Numbered from the stretch's first letter, positions 1-14,095 are shown. The stretch: DNA of 64,000 nucleotides from Eucommia ulmoides (GCA_016647705.1 CM028334.1:7659546-7723545), one strand, 5' to 3'. Translations and numbers: made by a program. The notes: a model not told the origin generated them from the sequence alone.

Positions 1-1142
1 ATATAAATTTCAATTCCCTATTAAGCATCACCTTACTCTTATTCATATAATATGCGGTTATATTTATACGCAGACTCACTGTAGAATAAAAATTCTTCTG
101 TTTATTGAATTCTTAAAAAGAAATATGCATGTTGCCAAAAATATTAAGCCATTTGCGGCACAACTTATGTAGATGGCAGCTAAGGTTATTGTCCCCACAC
201 TGCTTGAGAAACTCAGAGGCTTCCTGCTCTTTATAAAATTATCTCCAGCCAAGCTTTCAAATCTACTCGTGGGGCTGCAGAACCTTCTTGTGTTTATGCC
301 TCCCTAGCCTGTCTTTCCTACATTGCCAGGGGAATACATGGAACATTTGCCAAAATACCGTGTTGAATTTTCACTTATAGGTCTTTCCAAAGAACCTTCT
401 TGTATGCACCCATCTCTGCAGGTCTCGTAAAACTAAGAGAAAATGGCCTCTAAAGCCAACGCACATGCAGGAAACGATAACCTTGTGATGCCTGTTATAA
501 CTAAAAATCTTCATCCACACATGGAAAACTTCCAACAAACAGATTAACGTGTACCTTCTTGTCGATCCATCGTTGCACTAGTGAAATCTCTTTCCCTTTT
601 TTCTTCAAATTCGTTTTATTTTTTGGCGGAGTTCTCTTTAGCTGTTCAGGCATAGAACCCCTCTTTAGGTAGTACGGGAGCTTTCAATTTCCTAATTGCG
701 TCCGTACACTCCCTGTGAACATGGGTTGTATTACCCTATTTGGCACTTCAATTCTGCAAGTTATACTAATCAAAAACTAAAAAAAGAAAACAATAAACCA
801 CCATCCGAGCACGGTTTGAGTCTTTTGGCTTGCAACTAATACTTGACCCATTTAAATTTAAATGAATGAATCCGACTTAACTCCTTTTGTCCCTTGTAAA
901 TCTTACCATGGTACCACAAAACATTAAGTCAATAAAATAGGTTCCCCCCTCTCTCTCTATAGTATTGAACTACAATCCAAATATTGAGCTTAAAAGCCTT
1001 CACTAATTTTACCACATTAACACACACCAAGCACATCATGAAAGTAAACTCATAAGAAACTGAAATCTAAGAATTTGAAAAAGAACTTTAGAATCCACAA
1101 AACAGGAAAATATCAACGCAAACATTAGAAGAAAAACACCAC
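1..1142 (-). other. Part of a MOS14 intron, no exon recognised
   Basis: This stretch lies downstream, on the minus strand, of the last MOS14 exon that I can read. The exon ends at a GTGGTG donor at 1137-1142. I searched the minus strand for the next expected block of the importin family, the part following KEQ/KEE, and found nothing convincing. The following exon is therefore probably beyond the left edge. The sequence is AT-rich with no clear repeat. Confidence 0.6.
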
Positions 1143-4100
1143 CTCCTCTTTAAGTTCATTAATATTCAAACAAGCAGTCAATATGTTGAGGGCGCACTCC
1201 ATCGAAGAAGAAAGCTCTTTCTCAAACTGGCGCCGTCTATCAGGACGAGCAGCTATCTTGTAGTTGAATGCTTCCTGAAAGAAAACAAGTAGTTCCTGTA
1301 ATTGATTTGATGAATGATTGTAACTGTATTTCTTTCCATTGAAGTCAACATAGGCAAAATCAAGAAAACTGTAGCAAACTTATACAAATTATCAGTTGCC
1401 TCAGTAGAACAATAGGGACAATTAGACAAAAATAAGTAGCCGTAAAATGAGAAAAGGACTTAAGAGCTTCTGGCATTTTTTTAAGAAATGGAATTTACAT
1501 TCCAGCACAGCTGGACAAAACTCGAAACATCCAAATAGGAGTTATTGTGTGTGTCGGTGTGTGTACATACATATGCACTAAATATCCAAACATTTTAACA
1601 AATAAACTGGTCCTGATCCTTTCAAGAAAATAAACTTCGCCTGATCTTCTCAAGATATTAGTGTAACAAAGTTGGTCTAATATTCTCACAAAAATTATGT
1701 CTCCACAGTAGTTATATGGTGGATAATTTGAACACTTCAAAAAAAAAAAATTAAAACTTTTACGAATTTTCCAACAAGACGGGCAGGAACAAAATGAAGT
1801 CTGTGACAATAAAAGGAAAGACTGAATTTTCTGTCTGAAATTATTTCCAATTAAACAACATCATTGTGAAGCATATAGCATAAAAAAATTTAAAAACAAA
1901 ATAAACAAGTAACTAAATGAATATTTTACCCAAAAAAGGCAAAAATACAATTACATAGAAGTCACCTATTACTGACATTATGCTGCAGAAGGCAACTTCG
2001 ATCTGTTCATAAGCACGATAAAAATATTTAGCCTGCTTATATTGTTTTCACACACAACAATAAACGAGCTGTATACTTTAATTGTGCTTATATTGTTTTT
2101 ACACAAGTTTTTTTTCCCAAATTGCGAAATAATATTGTTTTTGTACAACATTAAGAACATATGAAATATTGTTAGAGAATATGACATTTTGACCAACTAT
2201 TCTAACAACTCCAACAATGACTTTAGTTAAAAGAAGATAATTTTATTTGGATTAATTAAAAATCATCGCCACAGCATCATAGTTTAATAGGACTGACTCC
2301 AACTTCAAAAGGAGCCACTTTACACAAATAATACCAAGAGTTATGTGACCAAGGTTCATATTAAAAATACAGCTTTTAGAACCCATCAATGCATTGTCAA
2401 GTATCAACGCTGTATAAAGCAACAGTTACAAACAAAGGCATATTATATACTCCACAGTTAACGCTCATATTTGCATTCACTTTGCTTTGGATGGAAGTGG
2501 AACATAGAAGCAGTTTTCAGACCTAGTACAATTCAAAAATTAAGAAACAGAAGCATGATGCAAACATCTAGAACTTTTCCTATACAGCTTCTGCACACAT
2601 TTGTGTAACTGCACCTAGACTTGCATTTGTTTTAGTTAAGACTTGTACTAGTTCCATAAGGCGAGTTTTTAACAGAACTTGAATTTAGCTAGGACTACAA
2701 CCCACCTCTACCTTGACCAGTATAACGTTGCAAACAAGTTTACAGTTAACTATGATGAAATTTGCATATAATATACCTCCGGCAACACTCTTAGAAGCTC
2801 CATAAAACTTGGTATATATTCAGGATGAGAATTCATCTCGCTACTAAGCCAATTAACAATGCCACCATCTCCCCAGTCTTTTGCAGGAACATGAACAGCC
2901 AATGCGGCCACCGCAAGGCTAATCTACACATCAACAAAGTTAAGCACAATTATACTCGTATTATTTTTTTTTTAAAAAAAAAAAAAAGAGCGATGATATG
3001 GGTGGAAGTCTTAAATGAAATAAATAAATGTACCTGGGTCCTAACTTTAGGAGGGCCCTTGTGAAATGTTTTCAATAAGGTCTGCATTGGAAAACACACA
3101 TAACAACATATTAAGCATATTTCAAAGCCTCAAAAGAAATACTTGTGCCGTAGAGGTGTGTAAAAGCAAATAAAGGGGGAATAGAGGGAAAGCTCAAAAC
3201 ATGCAAGGCCAACGCAGGCCAGGTGCAGCATCGAGTTGAGCATTAAGCAGTTCAAAGTCTTGAGAATGTAAGATGCTACAATTTTTTTGAAAAATATGTC
3301 CTCTATTTAATTAGTGAAGAGATTTGGAATGAATTAAACTAAGTTATTTTGAGAGCAAATTCCTTTTTTGAAACTTGACAGTATGAATGTCAATTCATCT
3401 ACAAGCTATTTTGAGATTTTCCTTCCCTTTTTTTTATATAAAAGCAAGACAGGCCAGGGCTTAAATGGATGGAAACAAGATCCCTGTTAAATTCTCAAGA
3501 GTGTAATTTCATTTTAAGGATTCCTGCTACTAAAATTCTCACACTTCTTATATGCGGAGACAACATCAAACTACAACACATAATACCTGTTAGCATATGA
3601 GAAATCACACATGAACAAAAGCAACTTAAAATTAAGTTTCAAAATAAGATCAAGACAGAACTTCAATTCTCGTAACTACTGCTGAAGCAATTCACCTTTG
3701 TTTTTGCAACCATGTTCGGCTCAAAAGCAGAACAACGAAAAGATCACTCTATGAAGCAAAATTATGATATTAATGGTGCATTGATAAGTAAACATCTAAT
3801 CATGATGAGCATAAATTTTCAAAAGACAGCATGTTCAGATGCATAGAAGTATGAATAATAACTCACATTTAAAGAATCTCGTAATGGGCAAAAAGCTTCA
3901 GAAGGAAGTTCCTCAAAATCTCGTTGTACCTAACAGTAATACACAATGCAGTGACGCACTAAGCTTTAATTATAAAATTGAAAAAGAATATCATTGGCAT
4001 AATAAGTTGATAGGCTTAACAAACATGCAAGCATCATATACAGTAAAATTCAAGGTTCATGCATTGAAAATCCAAGTGAATCAACGGAAAAAGGCCAATA

Positions 4101-7100
4101 GAATGAAGAACAAAAAGATTACCTTGCTTCTCAGAGTTTGAGAACAGAAGATCAAAGTTTCTAGGTTACTACCAGAATCATGAAGCAAGTTATCAGCAAC
4201 CTAAAAACGAAGATTTATAATAAACTTAAAATTAATATAAAGAGTACCAGAAAAATCTCAAAGCACGATAATCATGACTAAATAAAAATTACTCAAATGG
4301 GAGGAAAATGTATTTCAGAGCAGTCTACAATTATACATGGTGTTTCCAAGTAAAGAATATGCTAGAGGCTTATAAACATATGGCCCGGCCCCGGACTCGC
4401 CAGGCCCGATACCGGGTCATTTCTGCTTCTAGGCTTGCCCATTAAATTATCATGGTTTCTATAGTGAAGATTAAGACAACAATTATTCCAGGTTCAATGA
4501 GATGCAATAAATAGAAACAAAGAAGGCACTATCAGATCAATCACACAAAAAATACACAAGGCTACGTGGTTCGCTAGGCTACGTCACAGAGTTCTGGAGG
4601 TTTTATAATATTCCGAAAGCAAAAATCTTACACTGAGTTATGATAGACGGCCAGCCTTAGTGTGTGTTTATATAATATAAATTCACAGCATACATGTGCA
4701 TTCAAATGTAGTCTACAGTTCACCAACGGGTTGGGCTAGTGTACAAAAAAAAAATCCATGGTCTGTACAAAATAGATCAGTAATAAACAGAAACGAAAAA
4801 GGCTTTCAAGATCAATCACACACAAAAAAGACACGAGACTATGTGATTCAGTGGGCTATATCACGGAGTTGTTGCAGTTTTGTTATATTTCAAAAACGAA
4901 AAATTCACATGAGTTACAGACAGCAAGTCATAGTGCGTCTATATGTATAATGAAAATTTGTGACGCACCAATATACTGTATTGATTAGCGGGCTTAGGCC
5001 AATTGTACGAAATATATCAATGGCCTTGAGCCTAATGTGCAAAATAGATCTGAAGGCTTAGGCCATAAACGAATCAATTGTCTCCTAGTCTTCATTTTCT
5101 TTCCCTTTTTTGTCTTCACCCCTTTTTACCTTCTAAAGAAGCAAAGGATATTGTAAACAACAGCAATAACTTTCATCCTTAATGACGCTTCTTTGATAAG
5201 TCAACTCAACAGTCAACTCAACAACCCTAAAGCAACAGAAAATCGAAGTAGTATTCTTGGGTAAATGGTCAACGCCACCAAGAGACTTCACAGATAGCCT
5301 CAAAGCATTTTTGTCATTCCCCCTCAACTAATCCCACACACGCTCAAGTGAAAAAAAAATAGAGAAAGAAAAACAGTATTGCTGCAGAAGTATCATTTAG
5401 ATTAACTAAAAAGTTGAGGATACCACTTTCCTGGTCAGAAATATAGCTATTCACCTAGACGACATTAAATAACTTCTTGTTAAGGGAGCACATTACCAAG
5501 TGTTAAAGGGTAATTATGTCATTCCTATATTAATTAGGGTTTTTGTATTGTTTCCTAAGTTCTATTATAAATGGAGAGAGAGATTAGCACAATTGTTAAA
5601 CCTTCTCAGTCTTTTCATATCCTCTTCTTATTTTAACAGGTATCAAGAGCAAGTTATGGCACACTAATCCCACATGTCTGTTCAACCATTATTTTAATTT
5701 TTTTCCCTTCCCTCTCTTTCAATTTTTTTCCTCACCATCCGTACGGAAAAAAAGGGTTCTGAAACCCTAGTCGCCGCCGTCAGTCTGAAGCCCTAAATCG
5801 CCGTCAACCAGCCCACAAGCCCAAACCCGCCGTCGTCCAAGCCAAATCCAGCATTTTCCGTACCGTTCCTCTGCGTTCGTGGCCATTGCTGCACCATTCC
5901 AACGCCTCTACCACCGTCGTCGATGCTCTCACTACCCACCTCCAACACCCACAGTCGCACCGTCTCTCTCCAATCTACTGCCTCCGATGATGGCTTGCAA
6001 AAACAGTTAAGTTGGTCCTTTTATTTCATTAAAAAACATAGGGAAAAAAACAATTAAAAAAATCTTATTTGATGTCTTAAATTATTTGTTTATATTAATT
6101 TATGTAAACTTTTTTTTTTGTTTTTTTTTTCTTTTGGTTCATTTCCCTCGACCATTATTGTTAGTTGTTGTATTGGAGTGTACTGTCTCATTCGTTTAAC
6201 AGGTTACTAATATCAATTGTGTCATCTCAATTTTTACACATGCGAGTTGAATGAGACCAATTACTTGCAATGGTCAAAAGTTGCGCAGGTTGCCCTTACC
6301 GGTCGAAGGAAATACGCTACCAAGACAGATTCTAATGATGAGTATTTGCAGTTCCTCCAGTTTAAGGCATTCCAAATTTTCAACTGGCACCTACCTCCAT
6401 TTACTTCTTTAGTTCAACGAGGTATCTCCACTGCATGTCTTTCCTTTCATCCTTCCTCATCCACGCCCTAGGTCATAGACTCCATTGCAATTGACTACAT
6501 GTCAAGTACCTTTTCTTTATTTACGCATGTTCAATCATTTCCCTCATTCTGTTGCTGATGGTTCTACAGTCCCTATTCGTGGTATTGGCACTGTGAAACT
6601 CCCACCCTCTCTCTTTATTCTTTATCTTGTATATTCCTTTTTTTTTAATTTGATTCTCTTTATCCTTTATCCTGTATATTCCTTTTTTTTAATTTGATTC
6701 CAGTTAGTAAACTTACTCAACAACTTAATTGTTTTGTTTCATTTTTTCCTGATTTTGTCATTATCCAGGATTTGAGAACACGGATGACAATTGGCATGGG
6801 CGTGAGAAAAATGGTCATTACTACTTTTACTATCACGACGAGACACATGTTGTCCCATCCACCGTATGTCCTACTGTTGCGTCTGCCCACCGAATTCATT
6901 GTCGCCTAGGCCATCTTTGTCTTGCCAATCTCGAGGTATTTGTTCCTAGTTTACGTCGTTTGTCCTCCTTAGATTGTGAGTCTTGTCAGTTGGGAAAGCA
7001 TCATTGTACTTCCTCTGCTTCCCCGGCTCATGTTCGACCATCGAATCCTTTTAGTCTAGTTCATTCAAATGATTGGGGCCCTTCCCATGTTGCTTCGACA

Positions 7101-10100
7101 TTACGTTTTCATTATTTCATTACGTTTGTGGATGATTTTTCAAGAGTTACATGGCTCTATTTAATGAAAGATCGTTTTGAATTATTTCTATTTTCTCTAC
7201 CTTTTGTGCTAAAATTAAAACCCAATTTACTTTGTCCGTGTGTATACTCCAAAATGATAATGCTCAAGAATATTTTTCTCAGTCCTTTACTTCTTTCATG
7301 TCACAGTCTAGTCAGTCCTCTAGTCCTCACACACTGCAGCAAAATGGAGTTGCTAATCCTAAGAATCGACATCTTCTGGACGTGATTCGAACTCTAATGT
7401 TTGAGATGAATGTTTCCAAACACTTTTAGACCGATGCAGTTCTTAGAACTTACTTTTTAATAAATAGGATGTTATCTTCTACCTTGAAAGACAAAATTCC
7501 TCATTCTATTCTTTTTCCCCAATCACCCTGGTTTGCTTTACCTCCCTGTATCTTTGGATATGTGTGTTTTGTCTGTCAATTGACTCCCGATAAGGATAAT
7601 CTAGATCCTAATGCCACAAAATGTGTTTTCCTTGGTTATTCTCGCACACAAAAGGGCTATCGATGTTATAGTCCATCTCCACGTTGCTCTTTCATCTGTG
7701 CAAATATCACCTTCATTGAGTCCACCCATTATTTTTTGTGCCCTATTCTTAGAACGATCTAAATGTGATACCTGCCAAGTTTTCCAACCACTACATCTCC
7801 GTCCATTCCCGCACCTATTACACAGTCGTCTAGAACCTCATTTGCAAGTATACTCTCGTCGCCAAAAGATCACTTCCACAATTACGCCCATCATCCCCGC
7901 ATCCTTAGATTCACCCATCCTCTTCTGATTTAGACATGCCCATTGTCATCCAAAAGGGTAAGCGCTCATGTACTGATTTATTTGAATTCTGATTTCGTCT
8001 CATATGCACACCTATCTCCATCATACTATTTCTTTGTTGATTCGTTGTCCTCAATTTCTATTCCTAACTCTGTTTTAAAGGCTCTCTCTCACCCTGGTTG
8101 GACGACCGCAATGAAGGAAGAAATGCATGTTTTACATCAAAACGGCACTTGGGACCTCGTCTTGCTTCCGCGTTTTGCTTCAGCATGGGAAAACAGTAGT
8201 TGGATGCAATACACAGTCAAAGTTCATCCGGATGGAACCATTGATCAACTCAAGTTTCGCTTAGTTGTCAAAGGTTATACTCAAATATATGGTCTTGATT
8301 ACTCTGAGATATTTTCCCCAGTGGTCAAGCTCGCCTCTATTCAATTGTTCATCTCTTTTGTTGTCACCTTTCGTTGGTTGTTACATCAACTCGACATCAA
8401 AAATGCCTTCTTGAATGATGAACTCACTGAGGAAGTTTACATAGAGCAACCTCTTGGGTTTGTTGTTCAGGGAGAGTTCGGTTTGATTTGTCACATGAAG
8501 AAATCCATTTACGGTCTCAAACAATCTCCTAAGATTCAGTGACGTGATTACTGAGTTTGGTCTACTACGATATGGAGTGGATCATTTAGTGTTTTACAGG
8601 CATGGTACAAATGGGAGAATTTCATTTATTGTGTTTGCAGATATACTGATTACCACATATGACCACAATGGTATTTAAGAGCTCAAACAATTTTTGCATG
8701 GTAAGTTTTAAACCAAATATTTGGGTTAGTTGAAATATTTCTTGAGTGTTGAGGTGGCTCAATCGAGTCGAGGCAATTTCCTCTCTCAGACGAAATATGT
8801 AATTGGTCTATTAAACGAAACAAAGATGCTAGGAGCTAAACTGATTAACCTGTCCGTGAATTCAAACACAAAAGTGTTGGTAGATCAGAGAGTACCATTG
8901 ACAGATTCAGCACGCACAATACAGATGGTTAGTGTCATCAGACAGTTCATGAATCGTCCCACAACTTATCACTGAGATGCAGTGATTCGTATCCTCCGAT
9001 ATCTAAAAGGTGATCCTGGTTGTGATTTGTTGTATTGGAACTTTTGTCACACTCAAATTAAGGGATATACAAATGCAAACTGAGTCGAATCTCCCTCGGA
9101 TAGAAAGTCCACTACGGGTGTGTTTGTTGAAGGTAATCTCGTATCTTGAAAAAGTAAAAAGCAGACAGTTGTGGCCGGTCAAGTGCAGAATCAGAACACA
9201 TAGCGATGGCTCACATCACTTGTGAGCTAACCTGGTTGAAATATCTATTAGAAGAACTTGGTTTTGAACACTCTTCACCGATAGACCTTATTTGTGATAA
9301 TCAAGCAGTTCTTCACATCACATCTAATCCAATCTTCCATGAGATAACGAAACACATAGAAGTCGATTGTCACTTCATACAGGAACAATTGTTGCAGAAA
9401 CTGATTGAGACTAGACATGTGAATTCAGTGGATCAGTTAACTGATTTATTTACCAAACCATAAGGGGGCTCAAGGATAAAATCCACTTATAACAAGCTAG
9501 GAACATACAATATATATGCTCCAACTTGAGGGGGGTGTTAAAGGGTATTATGTCATTCTTGTATTATTTCGGGTTTCCTGTATTGTTTAGGGTTTTTGTA
9601 TTGTTTCCTAATTTCTATTATAAATAGAGGGAAAGAAAAGGCTAACATAATTATTAAGCATTCTCATTCTTTTCATATTCTTTTCTTACTTTAACACTAA
9701 GGTTAAGTTCAGACCTGAAAGTTGATGATATATGCCACGATATAACAATTCCCTCTTCTTCTTTCAAAGAATTACTTGCTACTTTTCAAAGCCTATGAAC
9801 AATCAATGAATTCGAAAGCAATTTATGAAGAAAAATTACACCTTAAGGTTCTACTCGTGGAATACAAAATCTGGATTAAATAACTTGGAAAAAGATTTAG
9901 AATGAACATCCAATTGATCTCTAGGTCCCCATGTCACAAGAAAGAAAAAGGACAAGAAAAAAATATTTTATCATGTTAAGACCTCCATGATTTTATCTCA
10001 TAATTGATTGTTAAATATCCATGATTTTAGCATCTCACAATTAATTGTAAATCAACCAATCGATTAGAATTAATTTAGGAATAAATTAAGGCAATAATTT

Positions 10101-13100
10101 AGGATTAATTGCAATAGTCACTCATTTGTATATTGTATAAACTGGACACTTCTCGTAAAAGAAAACAAACAGGAAATTCTTCTTCTTACATATCCTTTCC
10201 AAACAAAGGACTAGAAGCATGAAGAATAAAAGAAATCTAGTGATTTGCATGTTGAGTACCTATCAGAAAATTAATGAAAAACAATAGAGAATGAGAGCTC
10301 AAGTATGAGACAAAAGTAAAAGAACCGGAAGAATGAACAACTTCTAATTCGAGGAGCCGAGAAGGATACAACAAAACATCCTTTGTATCACCCAAGAAGT
10401 AAGTTCAGGGAATTATATGAACCCATTTATCTAAAGAGAGCACAGCAAAGCGATGCCCCTGACCAAATGTGTAAAATCAGGTTCTTCCTAACTGTCTCTT
10501 CCTAAGTTTTCGTATGTCTATTGCGTCCTTGCATAAAAATTTCATCCCAAATTAGATCAACATGTCTAAAGGTTGCGTCAGAAGTCTTTTATTCATAGAT
10601 TCAAATTATCTTGGACAATTTTCTCTGATCTCATCTTCAATAATTGAATAAATTGAAAGCATAAAATTGTCTTCTAGGCTCTAGCAAAGATAGTTGAAGA
10701 ACCTTGTCATGTAGTTTTAACAGTTCACAAGACATACCTAAATCTCTTACTACCCATCAAGAAGATACCTCAAGATCTCTCTAACCATCCAAACTCCAAC
10801 ATCAAAAAGAAAATCATCCCCCACCTTTCACTCTCCAGTCTCCACAAAAATTACCCATCTTCCAGATTTCTCTCTATATTTATATCACCCAATCTCTACT
10901 AAAGATGGAGCACAAAAGTTGTCTTAGTGGGACCATCAATTGTCAAAATGAGAAGCTGGTTGGGTGCTTCTCCCTTTCCACTTCTCTTTCTGTTCCAATC
11001 TAAGGATGGCAGAGGTCCCACGAATATGCCTTGCAAGTTGCAAACAGTTGCTAATGATTTCTTTTGCTGTACTTGAAGTAATACATGTTGTCTAATGAAG
11101 TTGGATGCAGAGCAATAATGGGAATCTTTTTAATGAATGGTGCATTTGGAAATAAAAAGATAAGATAGAAAAAAAAAAGAATCAAATCGCAAAATATGAA
11201 ATCACATAACATGAAATTACATAATATGAACATACAAGAATTATCATAGAATAAGGTAAAAACACTAAAATCACATAATATGAACATAGAAGAATAAGAT
11301 AGAAAAAAAATACAGTCAAATCACATAATATGATAGAATAAGATAGAAAAAAAAAATATGCAACCAAATCACATAATATGAACATAGAAGAATAAGATAG
11401 AAAAAAAATACACTCCAATCAAGAGGCTTGTAATGATCTTAAAATCGTTTGCACTAAGTAGGAAGAAACTGATTATTATTATGCACAAAGATAATCAATT
11501 TGGTCATTGAGATGGGACTCTATTCTGGATTTCTATAGCCCTCTTATCTATTCCTTCTCCAAGCTCTGGTTGGAATGAAAAAAGGAGACAAAGGGACCCA
11601 GAAGAATGTATCACCAACAAGTAGTTTGATTACGGGACAGCTCATGATATTCATATACCCTAACCTTTATGTAGTGCTAAATAGTTGTGCATTCAGATTA
11701 ATTTGGAGTAACTTTTTCTTCTAATAGAAATAGTAAAATATAATAAAAAATAAATGTCATTAAAATTTCAAAAGTTTCCACAAGCATAAATTTATTTGTT
11801 CAACATTCGCACGAAATAATTCAGATTCTACTTTCCATGTGTACCAAATAAAAAGCAGCCCATCAAATCTTCATTAAACTATCACATTTTTCAAATTTTT
11901 CATTTACATTAACACCCAACCCCCATTTTTTCTTACTTGACAAAGGAAACCCCAACATGATAGGCGCAGTATAACAAACTCGTGAGGGAAGCAATATTAC
12001 TACAAAAACAAACAAAACTACTCAACTTAAAACAGACTAAACAAAGGTCCTTTACAATATTTTAGATTTCTTTTGTTACAACATTAAACAAAAGTAAGTA
12101 AAAAGCGGCTTAGTGCAAGAAGGATCCCGCCATTGCAAGTTTGGGGAGGGTAATATGTATGCAACCTTACCCCTACATGCAAAGATGTTGTTTCTGAGAT
12201 TTGAACTTGTGACCTCCAAGCTACCATGGAACAACATTTACCATTGCACCAAGGTTCACCCTCATTAAACAATAAATAAGTGAATTTGCGATTTAAATGG
12301 GGATAGTGTGTATAATTTCAGGGGTCTAATTTCAATAAAATTTTAAAATTTAAATGGTCAAGGGAAAGTTTAAGGAGGGGGGGAGACTTAATTCCCCCTG
12401 GTCCTCAAGTAAATTTTCGCTGATTCTGGCCTCTCTATTATGTATTCTTTTCTTACCTCATCAGTCCTTGTACTACCATTTGTCTACCTTTAACATTACC
12501 ATTTTAACTACACATTATTATGTACATGTTTCTCATTTACCGTCTGACACTAATAGATATAAGATCATATAACATCATCAATTTACAACATTCTTATAAA
12601 GTTGTCCTACCTATTTCGATGGTATCAAATAATTAACATATGTCTCCAACTTCACTTCTACACTTTAACCAATGTGTCTTGATTCTATGGTCAATGTCCT
12701 CTTCAAATTCCCATTGTTCTAGATTGGCACCTATGTACCAGTGAGATGACTTGTAAGGCAAAATTTATAGTCTTTTGGACAAAGTACAACTAAAAGCCGA
12801 ATAACTAAAGCATTCCCTGCTAGTTAAAAAATTTGTATCGTGTATTTAAACTATAGCTTCTGGTATAATTACATGATCAAACTTCAGTTTCTAAAAATTT
12901 CTAGATGCAGGTAGATTTGTGTGGTATATTGATTGAGAAGAGGCCATTTCCTTCCCAGACTCAATTATGAAAATATAGATAATTCTCTTACCACATTCAG
13001 CTTATGGCCTCTTATACAGTAATACTTACCGACTCCCATTATGTCCTTCCTCTCAAACATCTTTACAATAGAACTTTGCCTCCTTGTTAACTTTAATAAT

Positions 13101-13932
13101 CAAACTCAAACAAGGAAAAATAGGACATGTCATTATGCCTATTTGTCAATAAATTGGCCATTACCACGTGATAAAGAAAAGTTTGCTTCTTAAAGCTCAA
13201 AAAAACAAGTTAGGGAACATCAAACTAAGTAACCTCAGCCGTGAAGGTAGGCATGCACTAGTTCATCAGATTCAATTGGAGAAGATTAAAAATAAGGCAG
13301 AGTCATCTAATGTGGTTCTAAACCTGATATGCTTTCGAGGGAAGTATCAGAAATTACCACTCAGCTAATGAACAATTCCAGCTCACCCTTTAGAACATTA
13401 TGGCAAACCAAAATTTCTCCCCGAAAAAGTAATGCAAAATAATCAAAAAAGAAAAACGAAAATTGTTTTCCATACAAAAATAAGAAGCCCATACGGCATA
13501 TTTCGATAAACAAGTAATTTAACTCCGGGAAATCCATAAAAACCTGTATTCAAGTTTTCCACCCATTCAATATATACAAACTCCCAAATTTAAATCGATA
13601 ACTCCGAGATACTAAAAACTCAAATGAATGACTAAATTAATTATTTCGTGTGACCGACCACAGTGTTTCAGTACTGAATCAGCTGTAAAAATTATATTCG
13701 AGACCCCACCCCCGCAATAAAAGTATATATTAAATCCACTCAACCTGACTATAATTCGTGTTTGGATTATATATACCGGAATCACTAGAGATCAATGCGA
13801 AACGATTACCTGCCAAGCATCGATGGTTCGTTGAAAATCCTGCAACCATCGATCGGCTTGCATACGGACGGTGTCGTCCGGGTGATGGTACAGAGCGTTT
13901 AGGGCTTCTTTCACTGTGTTCTGAAGCTCCAT
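1143..13932 (-). CDS. MOS14: Transportin-SR / importin-13-like nuclear import receptor (MOS14), 5' part, six exons
   Basis: Importin-beta family receptor; in plants MOS14 carries SR splicing factors into the nucleus with Ran-GTP, which affects splicing of immune-receptor transcripts. Six in-frame exons, all phase 0 with GT-AG ends: 13810-13932, 4123-4200, 3867-3929, 3034-3081, 2777-2923 and 1143-1274 (41, 26, 21, 16, 49 and 44 codons, 197 residues). The start ATG is at 13930-13932. The product begins [20 protein letters not shown], then has [20 protein letters not shown], a block with KGPPKVRTQ and one with [11 protein letters not shown], the order remembered for MOS14. This covers the first HEAT repeats of a protein of roughly 960 residues; the rest lies beyond the left edge. 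Intron 1 is 9.6 kb (4201-13809) and holds a copia fossil and an Au SINE. No coding damage is seen, so the gene looks active. Confidence 0.93.
4498..4955. repeat. Diverged direct repeat, two copies, in MOS14 intron 1
   Basis: Two similar blocks lie about 275 bases apart, roughly 4498-4690 and 4773-4955. Both contain AGATCAATCACACA, a block with AC(G/A)TGATTC/ACGTGGTTC, and a tail about a TATA-like stretch. The ACGTGGTTC wording recalls terminal repeats of plant retroelements, but I see no primer site or coding sequence, so I leave the class open. Confidence 0.45.
5501..5638 (+). repeat. Left LTR of the copia fossil
   Basis: 138 bases, TGTTAA...TTAACA ends, matching 9536-9696. It contains the promoter-like phrase TATTATAAATGGAGAG near its right end, and the primer-binding site follows immediately. 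Confidence 0.9.
9536..9696 (+). repeat. Right LTR of the copia fossil
   Basis: 161 bases, longer than the left copy mainly because the phrase around GTATTGTTTAGGGTTT appears twice. It follows a purine tract at about 9526-9535 and is followed by the target copy CTAAG. Confidence 0.9.
9702..11154. other. MOS14 intron 1, unique AT-rich sequence
   Basis: No exon, repeat unit or RNA gene could be supported here. It is intron sequence between the copia fossil and a minisatellite. Confidence 0.6.
11155..11417. repeat. AT-rich minisatellite in MOS14 intron 1
   Basis: Irregular tandem repetition of a unit of about 50 bases built from ATCACATAATATGAACATAG, then AAGAATAAGATAG and a run of A. Four to five units can be traced, of unequal length. 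Confidence 0.75.
12099..12264 (-). mobile_element. Au SINE
   Basis: Read on the minus strand, the sequence runs GGTGAACCTTGGTGCAATGG (A box), then a B box around GTCACAAGTTCAAATCTC. Next comes the Au-specific block CATGTAGGGGTAAGGTTGC with CATACATATTACCCTCCCC, and the element ends near a short T run. Both the order and the wording are those of the angiosperm Au SINE family. It is diverged at its 3' part. Confidence 0.85.
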
Positions 13933-14095
13933 GGCTGACGCACTCACCAAATCGAATTTCAAATCAAACACGGAAATCGAAGTCCAAGTCGAAGTCGATA
14001 AAAAGCAGATACAGATGTCTATGTAAACATATATGTGTGCATATATAGAGAGAGAAAGAGGAGAGAGAAACTACATATATATAATGTCAATTTTG
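13933..14095 (-). promoter_or_regulatory. MOS14 leader and likely core promoter
   Basis: Upstream of the ATG on the minus strand there is a CT-rich stretch (TTTCTCTCTCC) at about 14045-14070. A TATA-like ATTATATATATG lies just beyond, at about 14073-14084. The spacing to the ATG, about 145 bases, suits a plant promoter with a pyrimidine-rich leader. This is inferred from motifs only. Confidence 0.45.

Larger units (their letters stand above)
5501..9696 (+). mobile_element. Ty1-copia retrotransposon fossil with both LTRs, in MOS14 intron 1
   Basis: A Ty1-copia element with short LTRs (5501-5638 and 9536-9696). They begin TGTTAAAGGGT and end TTTAACA. A tRNA-iMet-type primer site (GGTATCAAGAGC) follows the left LTR at 5639-5650, and a purine tract ending in a run of G precedes the right LTR. 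The target duplication is CCAAG at 5496-5500 and CTAAG at 9697-9701. In order there is a short gag remnant near 6.24 kb, protease-like and integrase parts ([10 protein letters not shown] near 6.97 kb; [10 protein letters not shown] near 7.13 kb), reverse transcriptase (7.99-8.54 kb, with [12 protein letters not shown]) and RNase H (9.2-9.46 kb). It is broken, with roughly ten or more breaks, and the LTRs have diverged, so it is an old insertion. It lies opposite to the host gene. Confidence 0.93.

Noticed and set aside
241-480. Possible next MOS14 exon
   Set aside because: The minus-strand translation does not resemble the expected importin block and no good splice pair frames it.
13758-14048. 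96-codon plus-strand frame
   Set aside because: It is the opposite strand of MOS14 exon 1 and its leader.
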